From assembly GCA_022616275.1 (NCBI GenBank), contig JAKEFB010000197.1, forward strand, positions 1-42,344: a DNA stretch of 42,344 bases. The letters are read 5' to 3'. A model generated the notes under the pieces. It saw nothing but the letters and a program-made list of their open reading frames with translations. It ran no database searches and was not told the origin of the DNA. A program made the translations under genes and the position numbers. The first letter of the stretch is position 1. Each line of letters opens with the position of its first letter. The stretch is from Chloroflexota bacterium. Lineage in GTDB: Bacteria; Chloroflexota; Anaerolineae; Promineifilales; Promineifilaceae. Below are positions 28,997-37,322 of the stretch, piece by piece.

Positions 28997-29515
28997 CTAT
29001 CCCGCTACCAACGCCTCAATCCAACCCAGGTGGTCGGCGAAGTGATGAGCGGAATTGCCGTAGATGACCTTGATGGCCGGGGGGCCGTCGCCTTCGCCGG
29101 GATCGTTGGGCAGGTAGTGGCGGTATGGTTTTTTCAGGTCGGCGTCGGTCAGCGGTTGGAGGGCGGCCATCATCTGCTGGTGAACGTCGCGAAAGTGGGC
29201 CAGGGCTTCGTCGAGGGGCAGGTCTTTGCGCTGTTGGAAGATAGCGTCGTTAATCTCGTCGTCGCTGCCAGTCAGGTAAAGGGTCTCGCCAACGCCGATC
29301 CCCTCGTGGCGCGGTTTTCCTTGCAGGAAGAAGACTGACCCGCGCTCCCAGGCGGCCAGGTGGATGAGATGGTCTTTGACTGTCCAGCCCTGGGGGTCGC
29401 GGATGGTTGTCATCTGGGCTTCAGTCAGCCGGCCGAGGGCGGCGTTGAGGGCATTCCAGGTGCGCTCTATCTCGGCCAGCAGGTCCGCTTTGGTCGTCAT
29501 TCGTCGCTGGGTCAT
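28997..29515 (-). CDS. DinB/ClbS-like four-helix-bundle protein
   Basis: The 172-residue protein matches the DinB-like superfamily, close to ClbS/DfsB proteins: TTKADLLAEIERTWNALNAA, GWTVKDHLIHLAAWERGSVF and the C-terminal YGNSAHHFADHLGWIEALV. Histidines in HLIHLAAWE and AHHFADHL could bind a metal, as in other DinB-fold thiol transferases. ClbS proteins are best known as cyclopropane hydrolases protecting against colibactin, but most homologues are uncharacterised. It stands alone on the minus strand with about 95-bp and 200-bp gaps. Confidence 0.75.
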   Translation of the reverse strand: MTQRRMTTKADLLAEIERTWNALNAALGRLTEAQMTTIRDPQGWTVKDHLIHLAAWERGSVFFLQGKPRHEGIGVGETLYLTGSDDEINDAIFQQRKDLPLDEALAHFRDVHQQMMAALQPLTDADLKKPYRHYLPNDPGEGDGPPAIKVIYGNSAHHFADHLGWIEALVAG

Positions 29516-29538
29516 GGTTTTTCCTCTGAAAATAGGCC

Positions 29539-29561
29539 GGGATTAGGGGATTAGGGGTTTG
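29539..29561. repeat. short-tandem repeat GGGATTA
   Basis: GGGATTAGGGGATTAGGGG, a 7-8 bp word with about three copies, lies just upstream of the DinB-like gene. It resembles a telomere repeat only by chance and belongs with the other intergenic word arrays. The remaining 150 bp up to 29711 show nothing further. Confidence 0.6.
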
Positions 29562-29711
29562 GTAAAATGGAGCCTCCTCCCGGCATGTTTTGATTCATTG
29601 TGGTGCGCCCCGCGCGTGTTGTCTCCTCTGCAATGGTTGCCAGGTATTGTTACCCGTTTGCCAATGCCAAATAGCCAGCGGGTATTGTAACTCTGAACCG
29701 ATTATCAATCG

Positions 29712-29954
29712 TTAAATCTTCTCCAGGAATTGTCTGACCGGGTACTCCCACTCACGGGTTTCGATGTCTACTTCCGTTACAGCGTCTTTGGGCTGGGCCT
29801 GAACGATGACGTGCCCGCCGCCGCCCTCGAACCAGACAGAGCCGGCCGTTTGTTCTTTTATGGCCAGGCCCACGCCACCAGGACCGAAGAAGGCAATGGC
29901 CGCCTGGATTACTTCCTCCAGGGTATGGTGGGTTTCTTTAGCTATGTGTAACAT
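29712..29954 (-). CDS. small conserved-looking protein of unknown function
   Basis: The 80-residue soluble protein has the sequence blocks ETHHTLEEVIQAAIAFFGPG, GVGLAIKEQTAGSVWFEGGG and GHVIVQAQPKDAVTEVDIET, ending WEYPVRQFLEKI. The pattern (helix, Gly-rich turn, beta-hairpins) looks like half of a steroid-dehydratase or SRPBCC-like fold. ATG 29954 follows AAGGAG at 5-6 bp, so it is probably real. I do not recognise the family. It is transcribed alone, downstream of a strong hairpin. Confidence 0.55.
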   Translation of the reverse strand: MLHIAKETHHTLEEVIQAAIAFFGPGGVGLAIKEQTAGSVWFEGGGGHVIVQAQPKDAVTEVDIETREWEYPVRQFLEKI

Positions 29955-30063
29955 ATTGATCTCCTTAGCCCCTTTTTGATATTAGTGGCCAAAAGTATAG
30001 GCCCTTTCAAGGGCCGGGGCAATAGTTTGGGTGAGGTGTGGCTGGGCGGCCGCAGAAACAAAA

Positions 30064-30104
30064 TGGCCGGGTAAGGCAATCCTGTGGATTGCCTTACCCG
30101 GCCA
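30064..30104 (-). terminator. 19-bp perfect-arm hairpin (terminator of the PhoX-like gene)
   Basis: Two perfect 19-nt arms (TGGCCGGGTAAGGCAATCC and its complement) surround a TGT loop. Minus-strand transcription from the PhoX-like gene continues into ATTTTGTTT after the stem. A smaller GGCCCTT-TC-AAGGGCC hairpin follows at 30000-30015. Confidence 0.7.
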
Positions 30105-30136
30105 GCACGGCTCCGCCAGGCGCGGAAAGGTTGTGT

Positions 30137-31579
30137 TTAAGGCCGGCCGGGTGGAACGTGGATGGCCAACAATTGTCCGCCTTCTACCAGTTCAGGGTCG
30201 CCGTTGTTGTAATGCGCCTGAACGTCGAGCAGGAACCAACCCTGCCCCAGAATGTCGGAAACATCAATCATGCCGGAGGCTTCCTCGTTGGTCGTCAAGA
30301 AGCCCGGCGCACCGGCCAGGAAGCGGTCCGGATCGTGAGCGGCGACTTCCAGCAGGCTATCTCCGGCAATGTCGTAGCGCCAGATCTTTGCCAGCCACGA
30401 GTTGTTGCCGGGATCTTCCTGGATGAAAACCTGGCCGCGCCCGTTGATAGCCAGGTTGTCCATCATCCGGTGACCTTCGGCCCCGTCTAACAGCATGTCA
30501 ATGGTACCGCCTAGCGCCGGGTTGGTGGGATCGGCAAAGCGGATGCGCCACAGGCGGCTGTTGCCACTGAAGCTGGCCGTGGTGACAAAGTAAAAGTCAT
30601 TGGGATTGTTGGGATCCCAGGCGCCATCTTCGGGGCGTTGGAACTCCGTCACCCCGTTGGCCCTGCTCTCGTCCTGGAGAAAGGCGCCGGTCCAGGCGGA
30701 CACGTCGCCAAAGCTGTAGCCGGTGAAGGACGTGCCCGAAGGGATGCCACCGGCCGGATCTTCAAAGGGATAGCCGTTGACCTTCAAGCCGTAGAGCACG
30801 CCGTTGGTCAGGCCGGCCAGCTCGGCCGGGGTGCCTGTAGCCTGTTTGCTACCGACGTAGACGTAAACCTGGCCATCGCCGCTGTCGTCCAGGCCGATAA
30901 CGACCGTGTTATCGCCAGCGTTAGGGTGGGCGACGTTGTTCTCCCAACTGAAGCGCCCCAGCCAGGGCAACTGGTAACTGACCCCGTCCAGGCCGTGGGC
31001 ATAACCCATCCCTTCAGCGCCTGCCTCCTCCCCGTTCATGAATAGACGGCCGTTATAGCCGTTGCCGGTGTTGGCGTTGAAAAAAGCGCTTAGCGGCGGC
31101 AGGTCGGCCGAGCAAAGACGGCTAATAGCCACACCACTCTGATACTGCCAGGCGGTGCCGTCCCAGACGCCGACCGTCTGGATCAGATCTTCGCCATGCA
31201 GCACGCGCAGGGATTCTTTTTCGACGATCCATTTAGAAACAAAAGCGCCCGTCGCTCCATGAGCGCGGACGATGCCGAGACTCTCACCTAGTTCGTGGTT
31301 CATCAGCACGGTAAAAGTGCCGTCGCCATTATCAAAAGCGCCCAGGCCGTCAGGAATGCCAACCATACGGTACGGCGTGCCATCGGGCTTGAGATTAACG
31401 GAATCGCCGGTGGTTAGAATGGCCTTGACAACCACGCCGGGAATGCTTCGCACCAGATACGGAGTTTGCGAGCTGCTGGGGCCGGTAATAGATTGGGCCA
31501 GGACTGCTCCCACGGTAAGGACGAGCAATATCAGCACTGCCAGCACAGAAAGGGCCGATCGTTTGGGTACTCGTAACAT
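30137..31579 (-). CDS. secreted DUF839/PhoX-like phosphatase-related protein
   Basis: The 480-residue exported protein has signal peptide SVLAVLILLVLTVGAVLAQ (11-29). The body looks like the DUF839/PhoX-type propeller: LGAFDNGDGTFTVLMNHELG, GYNGRLFMNGEEAGAEG, RFSWENNVAHPNAGDNTVVI, GDGQVYVYVGSK, FQRPEDGAWDPNNPNDFYFV and MDNLAINGRGQVFIQEDPGN. PhoX enzymes are Ca/Fe-dependent alkaline phosphatases; here the family relation is clear but the metal site cannot be confirmed. Start ATG 31579 is chosen because AAGGAG precedes it; the upstream frame to 31615 lacks one. A 14-bp palindrome lies 40 bp upstream. Confidence 0.75.
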   Translation of the reverse strand: MLRVPKRSALSVLAVLILLVLTVGAVLAQSITGPSSSQTPYLVRSIPGVVVKAILTTGDSVNLKPDGTPYRMVGIPDGLGAFDNGDGTFTVLMNHELGESLGIVRAHGATGAFVSKWIVEKESLRVLHGEDLIQTVGVWDGTAWQYQSGVAISRLCSADLPPLSAFFNANTGNGYNGRLFMNGEEAGAEGMGYAHGLDGVSYQLPWLGRFSWENNVAHPNAGDNTVVIGLDDSGDGQVYVYVGSKQATGTPAELAGLTNGVLYGLKVNGYPFEDPAGGIPSGTSFTGYSFGDVSAWTGAFLQDESRANGVTEFQRPEDGAWDPNNPNDFYFVTTASFSGNSRLWRIRFADPTNPALGGTIDMLLDGAEGHRMMDNLAINGRGQVFIQEDPGNNSWLAKIWRYDIAGDSLLEVAAHDPDRFLAGAPGFLTTNEEASGMIDVSDILGQGWFLLDVQAHYNNGDPELVEGGQLLAIHVPPGRP

Positions 31580-31618
31580 GTGGTTAATCTCCTTTTGTCT
31601 ATCGTTCCCAGGCACGGT

Positions 31619-31632
31619 TCAAGCTAGCTTGA
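31619..31632. promoter_or_regulatory. palindrome upstream of the PhoX-like gene
   Basis: TCAAGCTAGCTTGA is a perfect 14-bp palindrome 40 bp before ATG 31579 and may be an operator. The rest of the 360-bp gap to 31938 is AT-richer than its surroundings and must hold divergent promoters, but I find no convincing -35/-10 pair or small gene in it. Confidence 0.3.
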
Positions 31633-31938
31633 CAGGTCGCGATTTGCCAAATTGCGTTACCGAGTGCCAACGCAACTTTTCAGGCTTCTGAACCATGCCC
31701 ATTCCCAATACAGTAATTGGTGCGATTGTAGGGTTGGCGTGTCAATAATTGATTAACCGCTTGTTTTGGTTCTGTTAATACTGCCTGGCAAATATTAAAA
31801 CGGGATTAGAAGGACATTGCAAGCAATCTACTAGCCTGTCTGGCACGTATCTATTTACAGTAAATGTTAAGCCAAAGTTTCTGCCGCGCTCAACGTAGCG
31901 CCACCGTTTCGCCAGAAACTTAGTTGGAGGTGCAAGAC

Positions 31939-33516
31939 ATGGCGAGTAAGCAGATGCTCCTGGACTACCTGGTTATCGGCGCCGGTCCGGCCGGCCTGCA
32001 ACTCGGGTATTTTCTGGAACGGGCGGGACAAAATTATCTCATTCTCGAGGCCGGCAATTCCCCTGGTACTTTCTTCAAGAGGTTTCCCCGCCACCGGCAA
32101 CTGATTTCCATCAACAAGCGTTATACCGGAAATGAAAATGCGGAATTTAGATTACGCATGGACTGGAACTCGTTGCTTTCGGACAGCCGCGATCTGTTGT
32201 TCACGCGATATAGCCATCGTTTTTTTCCTGACGCGGATGATTTGGTCCACTATTTAGAGGAATTCGCCGGCCACTTTGGCTTAAAGATTAAGTATGGCGT
32301 TCAGGTCACTCGCGTGAGCAAAGACAGGAATTTTCAACTGTGGGATGAGCAGGGGAACACCTACCATTGCCGGCGTCTGATAGTGGCCGCCGGCGTTACC
32401 AGACCCTATATTCCTCCCATACCCGGCATCGAGTTGACCGAAAATTACGCCACGGTCCCGGTTGACCCGGAGGACTTTGTTAACCAAAAGGTCCTCGTCA
32501 TTGGCAAGGGCAATTCCGGCTTCGAGACAGCCAATAACCTCGTCGAAACCACGGCCACCATTCACGTGGCCGGCCCCGGACCGATCACCATGGCCTGGCG
32601 CACCCACTACGTGGGCCACCTCCGGGCCGTCAACAACAATCTCCTCGACACGTACCAGTTGAAATCACAAAACGCGATTCTTGACGCTTACATTGACCGG
32701 ATCGTGCGCGAGGATAGCAAGTTCCTGGTCACGGCTCGCTTTGTCCGCGCCAACGAAGTACAGAAAGACATCGCTTACGACAGCGTCATCACCTGTACGG
32801 GCTTCCGCTTCGACGATACCATCTTTGACGAAACGTGCCGGCCGCAAATGGCGCTGAACAATCGTTTCCCGGCGCTAACCAGCGAATGGGAGTCAACCAA
32901 CGTCAAGGACCTCTACTTTGCCGGAACCCTGATGCAAACAAGAGGTTACCGGAAAACCACCAGCGCCTTTATTCATGGTTTCCGCTATAACATCCGCGCC
33001 CTCCATCGCATGCTGGAAAAGAAGTATCACGGCCGCTCCTGGCCTGCCCGGCCGTTAAAGCCCACCCCCACGGCCTTGATGGAAGCGGTCACCGGGCGCG
33101 TTAACGAAACGTCGGCCTTGTGGCAGCAATTCGGTTTTCTGGGTGACGTCATCCGCGTCTCGCCTGGAGAGCCGGCTTGTTATTACCAGGAAATGCCCGT
33201 TGATTACGTGCATGACATGGTGACCGGCCCCGAAGACCAGACCTTCATCATTACCCTTGAGTACGGACCTGAGCACGACAAGGTAGATCCGTTCGACATC
33301 ACTGTCGGCCGCGTGACTCAGAGCGATGCCGAAAACTCGATTGATAGTCGCTACCTTCATCCCGTCGTGCGGCACTTCGTTGGCAACCGGCAGGTTTCCG
33401 AGCATCACATTGTCGAAAATCTGGAAAATGAATGGTTCCACGACGTGCATACCGGGCCGCTCAAGGCCTACTTTAGACACGAGCTGGCCAATACGCCCGC
33501 GCTGTCGCCTGCCTGA
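31939..33516 (+). CDS. FOXRED2-like FAD-dependent oxidoreductase
   Basis: The 525-residue flavoprotein has an N-terminal FAD-binding GAGPAG motif (14-19; LDYLVIGAGPAGLQLGYFLE) and a second dinucleotide motif GKGNSG (189-194). FKRFPRHRQLISINKRYTG and MDWNSLLSD closely recall FOXRED2, a eukaryotic ER flavoprotein with bacterial relatives in the flavin monooxygenase/thioredoxin-reductase superfamily. The typical AGTLMQTRGYRKTTSAFIHG block precedes a 150-residue C-terminal extension also seen in FOXRED2. The start is ATG 31939 with GGAGG eight bases upstream. It is the first gene of an oxidative cluster; the next gene begins 5 bp after its stop. The substrate is unknown. Confidence 0.8.
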   Translation: MASKQMLLDYLVIGAGPAGLQLGYFLERAGQNYLILEAGNSPGTFFKRFPRHRQLISINKRYTGNENAEFRLRMDWNSLLSDSRDLLFTRYSHRFFPDADDLVHYLEEFAGHFGLKIKYGVQVTRVSKDRNFQLWDEQGNTYHCRRLIVAAGVTRPYIPPIPGIELTENYATVPVDPEDFVNQKVLVIGKGNSGFETANNLVETTATIHVAGPGPITMAWRTHYVGHLRAVNNNLLDTYQLKSQNAILDAYIDRIVREDSKFLVTARFVRANEVQKDIAYDSVITCTGFRFDDTIFDETCRPQMALNNRFPALTSEWESTNVKDLYFAGTLMQTRGYRKTTSAFIHGFRYNIRALHRMLEKKYHGRSWPARPLKPTPTALMEAVTGRVNETSALWQQFGFLGDVIRVSPGEPACYYQEMPVDYVHDMVTGPEDQTFIITLEYGPEHDKVDPFDITVGRVTQSDAENSIDSRYLHPVVRHFVGNRQVSEHHIVENLENEWFHDVHTGPLKAYFRHELANTPALSPA

Positions 33517-33521
33517 GTGAC

Positions 33522-34577
33522 GTGGAACCGATTAACCTTTCCGACTACGAAAGAGCAGCCCAGGAAAAACTACCGCCGGAGATATACGATTACTACGCCG
33601 GCGGGGCCAACGACGAGATGACGGTCCAGGAAAACCGGTCGGCCTACAGCCGCATCAGGTTGCAATATCGCGTCCTGCGGGACGTGAGCCGGCGGTCACT
33701 GGCCACGGCCGTCCTCGATCACCCGCTTTCCCTGCCTATCCTCATCGCGCCGACGGCCTTTCACTGCCTGGCCCACCCGGAGGGAGAGCTGGCCACGGCC
33801 CGCGCGGCCGCCAGGGCCGGCACCATCATGATCGCCAGCATGGCGGCGACGACGGCCGTTGAAGAAGTGGCTCAGGCCAGCGCTGCCATCCCGGGCGCGC
33901 CCCGTCCCTGGTTGCAGTTGTACATCCTGCCCGATCGCGGCTTCACCACCGAGATGGTCCGCCGGGCCGAAGCCGCCGGCTGCGGTGCCCTGGTCTTGAC
34001 CGTAGATTCGCCTGTATTTGGCCAGCGGGAGCGGGACATCCGCCATCGTTTTCACGAGCTGCCCAACGGCCTGTCGCTGGCCAATTTCACCGCCGCTGGC
34101 GGGGCCAGGCCCCCTCAGCTCGAATTCAAGGCCGACCTGACCTGGCAGGACGTGAGCTGGCTGCGGGCGACGACAAACCTGCCCATCTTGCTCAAGGGCA
34201 TCGTCCATCCGGCTGATGCCTGCCTGGCGCTGGCCCACGGCGCAGATGGCGTCATCGTCTCCAACCACGGCGGCCGCCAACTGGATACGGCCGTGGCCAC
34301 CATTGAGGTGTTGCCAGAGATCGTGGACGCGGTAGCCGGCCGTCTGCCCATCCTGGTAGACGGCGGCGTCCGCCGCGGAACGGACGTGCTCAAGGCGCTG
34401 GCCCTGGGCGCGGCGGCCGTAGCCATCGGCCGGCCGGTGCTGTGGGGGCTGGCCGTCGCCGGTGAAGCGGGCGTCAGCAGCGTCCTGGAACTCCTGCGCC
34501 GCGAGCTTGACCTGGCCATGGCCCTGTGCGGTTGCGCCTCTATCGAGGAGATCAATCGAGAGTTGTTACGGCTTTAG
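33522..34577 (+). CDS. FMN-dependent alpha-hydroxy-acid oxidase/dehydrogenase
   Basis: The 351-residue TIM-barrel enzyme belongs to the lactate oxidase/glycolate oxidase/4-hydroxymandelate oxidase family. Active-site residues are visible: Tyr24-Tyr25 in YDYYAGGANDE, APTAFH for FMN binding, LQLY (131-134), Lys225 in LLKGI, catalytic His249 and Arg252 in SNHGGRQLD, and the phosphate-binding DGGVRRGTDV. Loop 4 (170-205) is short, as in soluble oxidases. GTG start at 33522, five bases after the flavoprotein stop. It should oxidise a 2-hydroxy acid to the 2-oxo acid, possibly with decarboxylation. Within this cluster it could act on a peptide- or lipid-derived intermediate (inference). Confidence 0.85.
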   Translation: MEPINLSDYERAAQEKLPPEIYDYYAGGANDEMTVQENRSAYSRIRLQYRVLRDVSRRSLATAVLDHPLSLPILIAPTAFHCLAHPEGELATARAAARAGTIMIASMAATTAVEEVAQASAAIPGAPRPWLQLYILPDRGFTTEMVRRAEAAGCGALVLTVDSPVFGQRERDIRHRFHELPNGLSLANFTAAGGARPPQLEFKADLTWQDVSWLRATTNLPILLKGIVHPADACLALAHGADGVIVSNHGGRQLDTAVATIEVLPEIVDAVAGRLPILVDGGVRRGTDVLKALALGAAAVAIGRPVLWGLAVAGEAGVSSVLELLRRELDLAMALCGCASIEEINRELLRL

Positions 34578-34595
34578 GTGCTACCGAGGTGCAAA

Positions 34596-35951
34596 ATGCG
34601 ACGAAAATTGACACGCTTAAGCTGGATTCCTCTAATCCTGACCCTACCCTACTGGCTACCCTCCCTTGTCATCCGCTTACGCATGTGGCTCTTTACCAAA
34701 GTGAATGGGGAGGAAGGCCTTCAATTACCCAACGACAAGATTGACGCCACCCGGTTCAAACAAATCTATGGCCACAAAAACGCCGCCGGCCGTAGCCAGG
34801 GAGCTGCCCTGTCTGATTTGTTCTGGTACTGGCTCTCGCCGGGAGCGGAGATGCACCAGGAACACATCGAAAACGGCGAACGGTACGAGTACGTAGCCAG
34901 GATGACCCGGGAGATATTGGCCGTGCCGGCCAACAGAATTGAAGCGCTCACCGAAAAATGTATGGGCAACGTCCTGGCCGAGAAATTAAGCCGGCCGTGG
35001 CAGGTGGTCCGCCTGCGCGATCTGTTGATGCCGGTCTGGGCCGAGTTCTACTACGAACTGGTCTTTGCTGAGCAATGCCCGGCCTATGCCCGCCAACTCA
35101 TCGTGGGTAATGCCAGCGACGTCGTCAACGCCTTGAAAGGCTGTAGCCTGCGCCACATGCCCCGCCGCAATCGTCTAACCCGGTTCCTGGAGAAGAAATT
35201 GCGCCAGGGCGCATTCGGCCGGGCCTTCCCCACCGATTTTACCGTAGAAGAGCAGGCGTTTTATTTGCAGGGGACCTATTTCAACACCGCGATCGTCCAA
35301 ATGTCGGAAGCGGTCGCCCACACGCTGCTGGCGGTGGCCCAACATCCGCAGGTGCAAGAGCGGTTGGCGGCCCACACGGACGACGAGCACTACTATGACC
35401 TGGTGGTGACAGAAACCCTGCGGCTGTTCCCGCTCTTTGGCATTGCCCATCGCATCACCTCCGGCGACATCGTCGTGGACGACGAGACGACCCTGCCACG
35501 CGGCTCGGTTTTGTGCTTCAACTACCCGGCTTATCACCAGACGGGGTACGACCGGCCGGATACGTTCCTGCCAGAGAGATGGGAGCAGCTCTCCCAGAAG
35601 GAGGCCCATTACATTCCCTTTGGTGTCTACGGCAACCGTTCCTGCCCCGCCCAGCGCATTGCCCTGATTTCCATGAAGAAAGCAGCCCAGATCATGCTCG
35701 GACAGTTTCAGTTATATTCATCCGCATCACACACGCGCTCAATGCCTAACCGCGCTCCCTGCCTGGTGGTTGCTCGGGAAGCCCGGCTGCCGTACCTGGC
35801 CAGGGGGAGTGTCCTGTCTCTCATGAAACTGCAGGACCAATGGGAAGACGTGGTCCGCAGTATCCAGCAATTGTTCCTGGGCTCGTTCATGGTCTGGCAC
35901 GCCCGCCAGTTGAAGCTGGCCGAAAACCATTTCGCCAACACCGTTTCGTAG
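34596..35951 (+). CDS. membrane-anchored cytochrome P450
   Basis: The 451-residue P450 opens with a hydrophobic anchor (SWIPLILTLPYWLPSLVI), unusual for bacteria. It has the ExxR motif in VTETLRLFP (Glu273, Arg276), the PERW-type meander (FLPERWEQL) and heme loop PFGVYGNRSCPAQR with ligand Cys350. The I-helix (about 221-241, TYFNTAIVQMSEAVAHTL) lacks the usual acid-Thr pair for oxygen activation. The protein continues about 95 residues beyond the heme loop, longer than typical. Start ATG 34596 is preferred (GAGGTG just ahead) over GTG 34578. No ferredoxin gene is adjacent. A terminator follows 16 bp after the stop. Confidence 0.85.
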   Translation: MRRKLTRLSWIPLILTLPYWLPSLVIRLRMWLFTKVNGEEGLQLPNDKIDATRFKQIYGHKNAAGRSQGAALSDLFWYWLSPGAEMHQEHIENGERYEYVARMTREILAVPANRIEALTEKCMGNVLAEKLSRPWQVVRLRDLLMPVWAEFYYELVFAEQCPAYARQLIVGNASDVVNALKGCSLRHMPRRNRLTRFLEKKLRQGAFGRAFPTDFTVEEQAFYLQGTYFNTAIVQMSEAVAHTLLAVAQHPQVQERLAAHTDDEHYYDLVVTETLRLFPLFGIAHRITSGDIVVDDETTLPRGSVLCFNYPAYHQTGYDRPDTFLPERWEQLSQKEAHYIPFGVYGNRSCPAQRIALISMKKAAQIMLGQFQLYSSASHTRSMPNRAPCLVVAREARLPYLARGSVLSLMKLQDQWEDVVRSIQQLFLGSFMVWHARQLKLAENHFANTVS

Positions 35952-35966
35952 GGCGAGGCAAAACTG

Positions 35967-35990
35967 GAGTTCGGCAGCCGAACTCTTTTT
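35967..35990 (+). terminator. rho-independent terminator inside the oxidative cluster
   Basis: GAGTTCGG-CAG-CCGAACTC, an 8-bp stem with 3-nt loop, is followed by TTTTT. It separates the first three genes from the methyltransferase-like gene, whose start is 40 bp further on. Confidence 0.85.
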
Positions 35991-36029
35991 GCTCTGCCAA
36001 ATCGCCTAATCAAGCCGGAAAAGGCCTGG

Positions 36030-37319
36030 ATGAACAACTTGTTGGAAACCTGGAACGAAACGTATTTTGACGGCCGGCTTTCCCCCGCTGTTCTGGAACA
36101 CCTGGCCAATCTGGAACGGCCGGCGCAGCGCCCGGAAGTGCGCGCGTTTCTGGAACGCGCCTTCCGCCACATGCAACAGGCGCGTTTCCCGCCGGCCGAT
36201 TTCACGGTTGAACTGGCCGGGCAGTTCGGACACATTGCCGCGATGGTCCAGGATGCCTGGCAGGGGGTCATCCCGCCTTTCACCCTCGACGGCCGCCACC
36301 GCAAGATTGACGACTATGTCGAGCGCCACGCCTGGTTCCAGGCTAACCCGGCCGGCACGCTACTGGACGTCGGCTGTGGCTTTCCCCCGGTGACAACGGT
36401 GGAAACGGCCGCCCGCTTTCCTGGCTGGCAGGTGATTGGCGCCGACCCGGCGCTGCCTCATTACCTGGTCCGGGACGAGCACGGAGACTATGCCCTGTTC
36501 GACCAAGCCGGCTCCTTGCAATACTTTCAGGGGGGAAACGGCCGGGCCCTGGCCGTCTGGCAGGATCCCGAATCGGCCAGGGCTTACTTCAGCAGCCTGT
36601 TGCACCGATTGCTGCCTGAGTTAGCGGCGGCTGGTTCAGAAACGACCGCTCCGGCCGGCAAAGGACGCGCCCAGCTCGTGCAGAATCCCGCCCGGCAATA
36701 TGAGCGGCCAAATCTCTCCCTCAGGAACGGCCGTATCGGCGCACTCGACGTGCCAGACGTCCACATTATTCGCTGCTTCAACGTCTTGTTCTACTTCGAC
36801 CGCCATTTCCGCCGCCGGGCGTTGGCCTGGTTTGCCGGCGTCTTGTGCGAGGGCGGCCTGGCCATTTGCGGCGTGAATGGTTTTCACTCAACGCGCTGCC
36901 GGTACACCGTCCATCGCCGGGCGGGCAAGCGCCTGGTCGAGGAAGAATTCGCTTTCAGCCTTGACAACGTGCGCCCGTTGGGCGTTATTTCCTGGTCGGC
37001 CTTTCACGACGACGACCAGGAAACCGATCGGCTGGCCACGCTTGTCGGCGCCATCCGCGCCGATGCCGCCTTCCGGCGTGACTTTGACGCCCGGCTGGAT
37101 GCCTTGCTGGCCAGGCACGGCTTGTTCACCCGCAACGGCGAGGGCTATCTGGTGGAACTGCCTTCCGAGATGGCCCTTGAGCAGCGGGAGAAGCGCCAAT
37201 TCGAAATCGGCGAGCAGCTCGATGGCGAAGGGTACGTCGAGGCGGCTGCGGCCGTCTTGCAGCGGGCCGGCTACGAGGCCTGGCGTAACCATGCCGGCCA
37301 CGTGGCCGTAAGGAGTTAA
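36030..37319 (+). CDS. SAM-dependent methyltransferase-like protein
   Basis: The 429-residue protein has a class I methyltransferase core: LLDVGCGFPPVTTVETAARF (motif I, 111-130) and an acidic end of strand 2 at Asp139 (WQVIGADPALP). The region DVHIIRCFNVLFYFDRHFRR resembles the motif IV-V area with its RCxNVLxYF pattern seen in CheR-like and related enzymes. The N-terminal 90 residues and the acidic/basic C-terminal 130 residues (DDDQETDRLATLVGAIRADA) are extra. AAAAGG precedes ATG 36030. It overlaps nothing, and the flavin monooxygenase follows 3 bp after the stop. A methyl acceptor cannot be predicted. Confidence 0.7.
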   Translation: MNNLLETWNETYFDGRLSPAVLEHLANLERPAQRPEVRAFLERAFRHMQQARFPPADFTVELAGQFGHIAAMVQDAWQGVIPPFTLDGRHRKIDDYVERHAWFQANPAGTLLDVGCGFPPVTTVETAARFPGWQVIGADPALPHYLVRDEHGDYALFDQAGSLQYFQGGNGRALAVWQDPESARAYFSSLLHRLLPELAAAGSETTAPAGKGRAQLVQNPARQYERPNLSLRNGRIGALDVPDVHIIRCFNVLFYFDRHFRRRALAWFAGVLCEGGLAICGVNGFHSTRCRYTVHRRAGKRLVEEEFAFSLDNVRPLGVISWSAFHDDDQETDRLATLVGAIRADAAFRRDFDARLDALLARHGLFTRNGEGYLVELPSEMALEQREKRQFEIGEQLDGEGYVEAAAAVLQRAGYEAWRNHAGHVAVRS

Positions 37320-37322
37320 GTG

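Noticed and set aside
29539-29561. Telomere-like GGGATTA repeat
   Set aside because: Three units in a bacterial intergenic region next to many other word arrays; no chromosome-end context.
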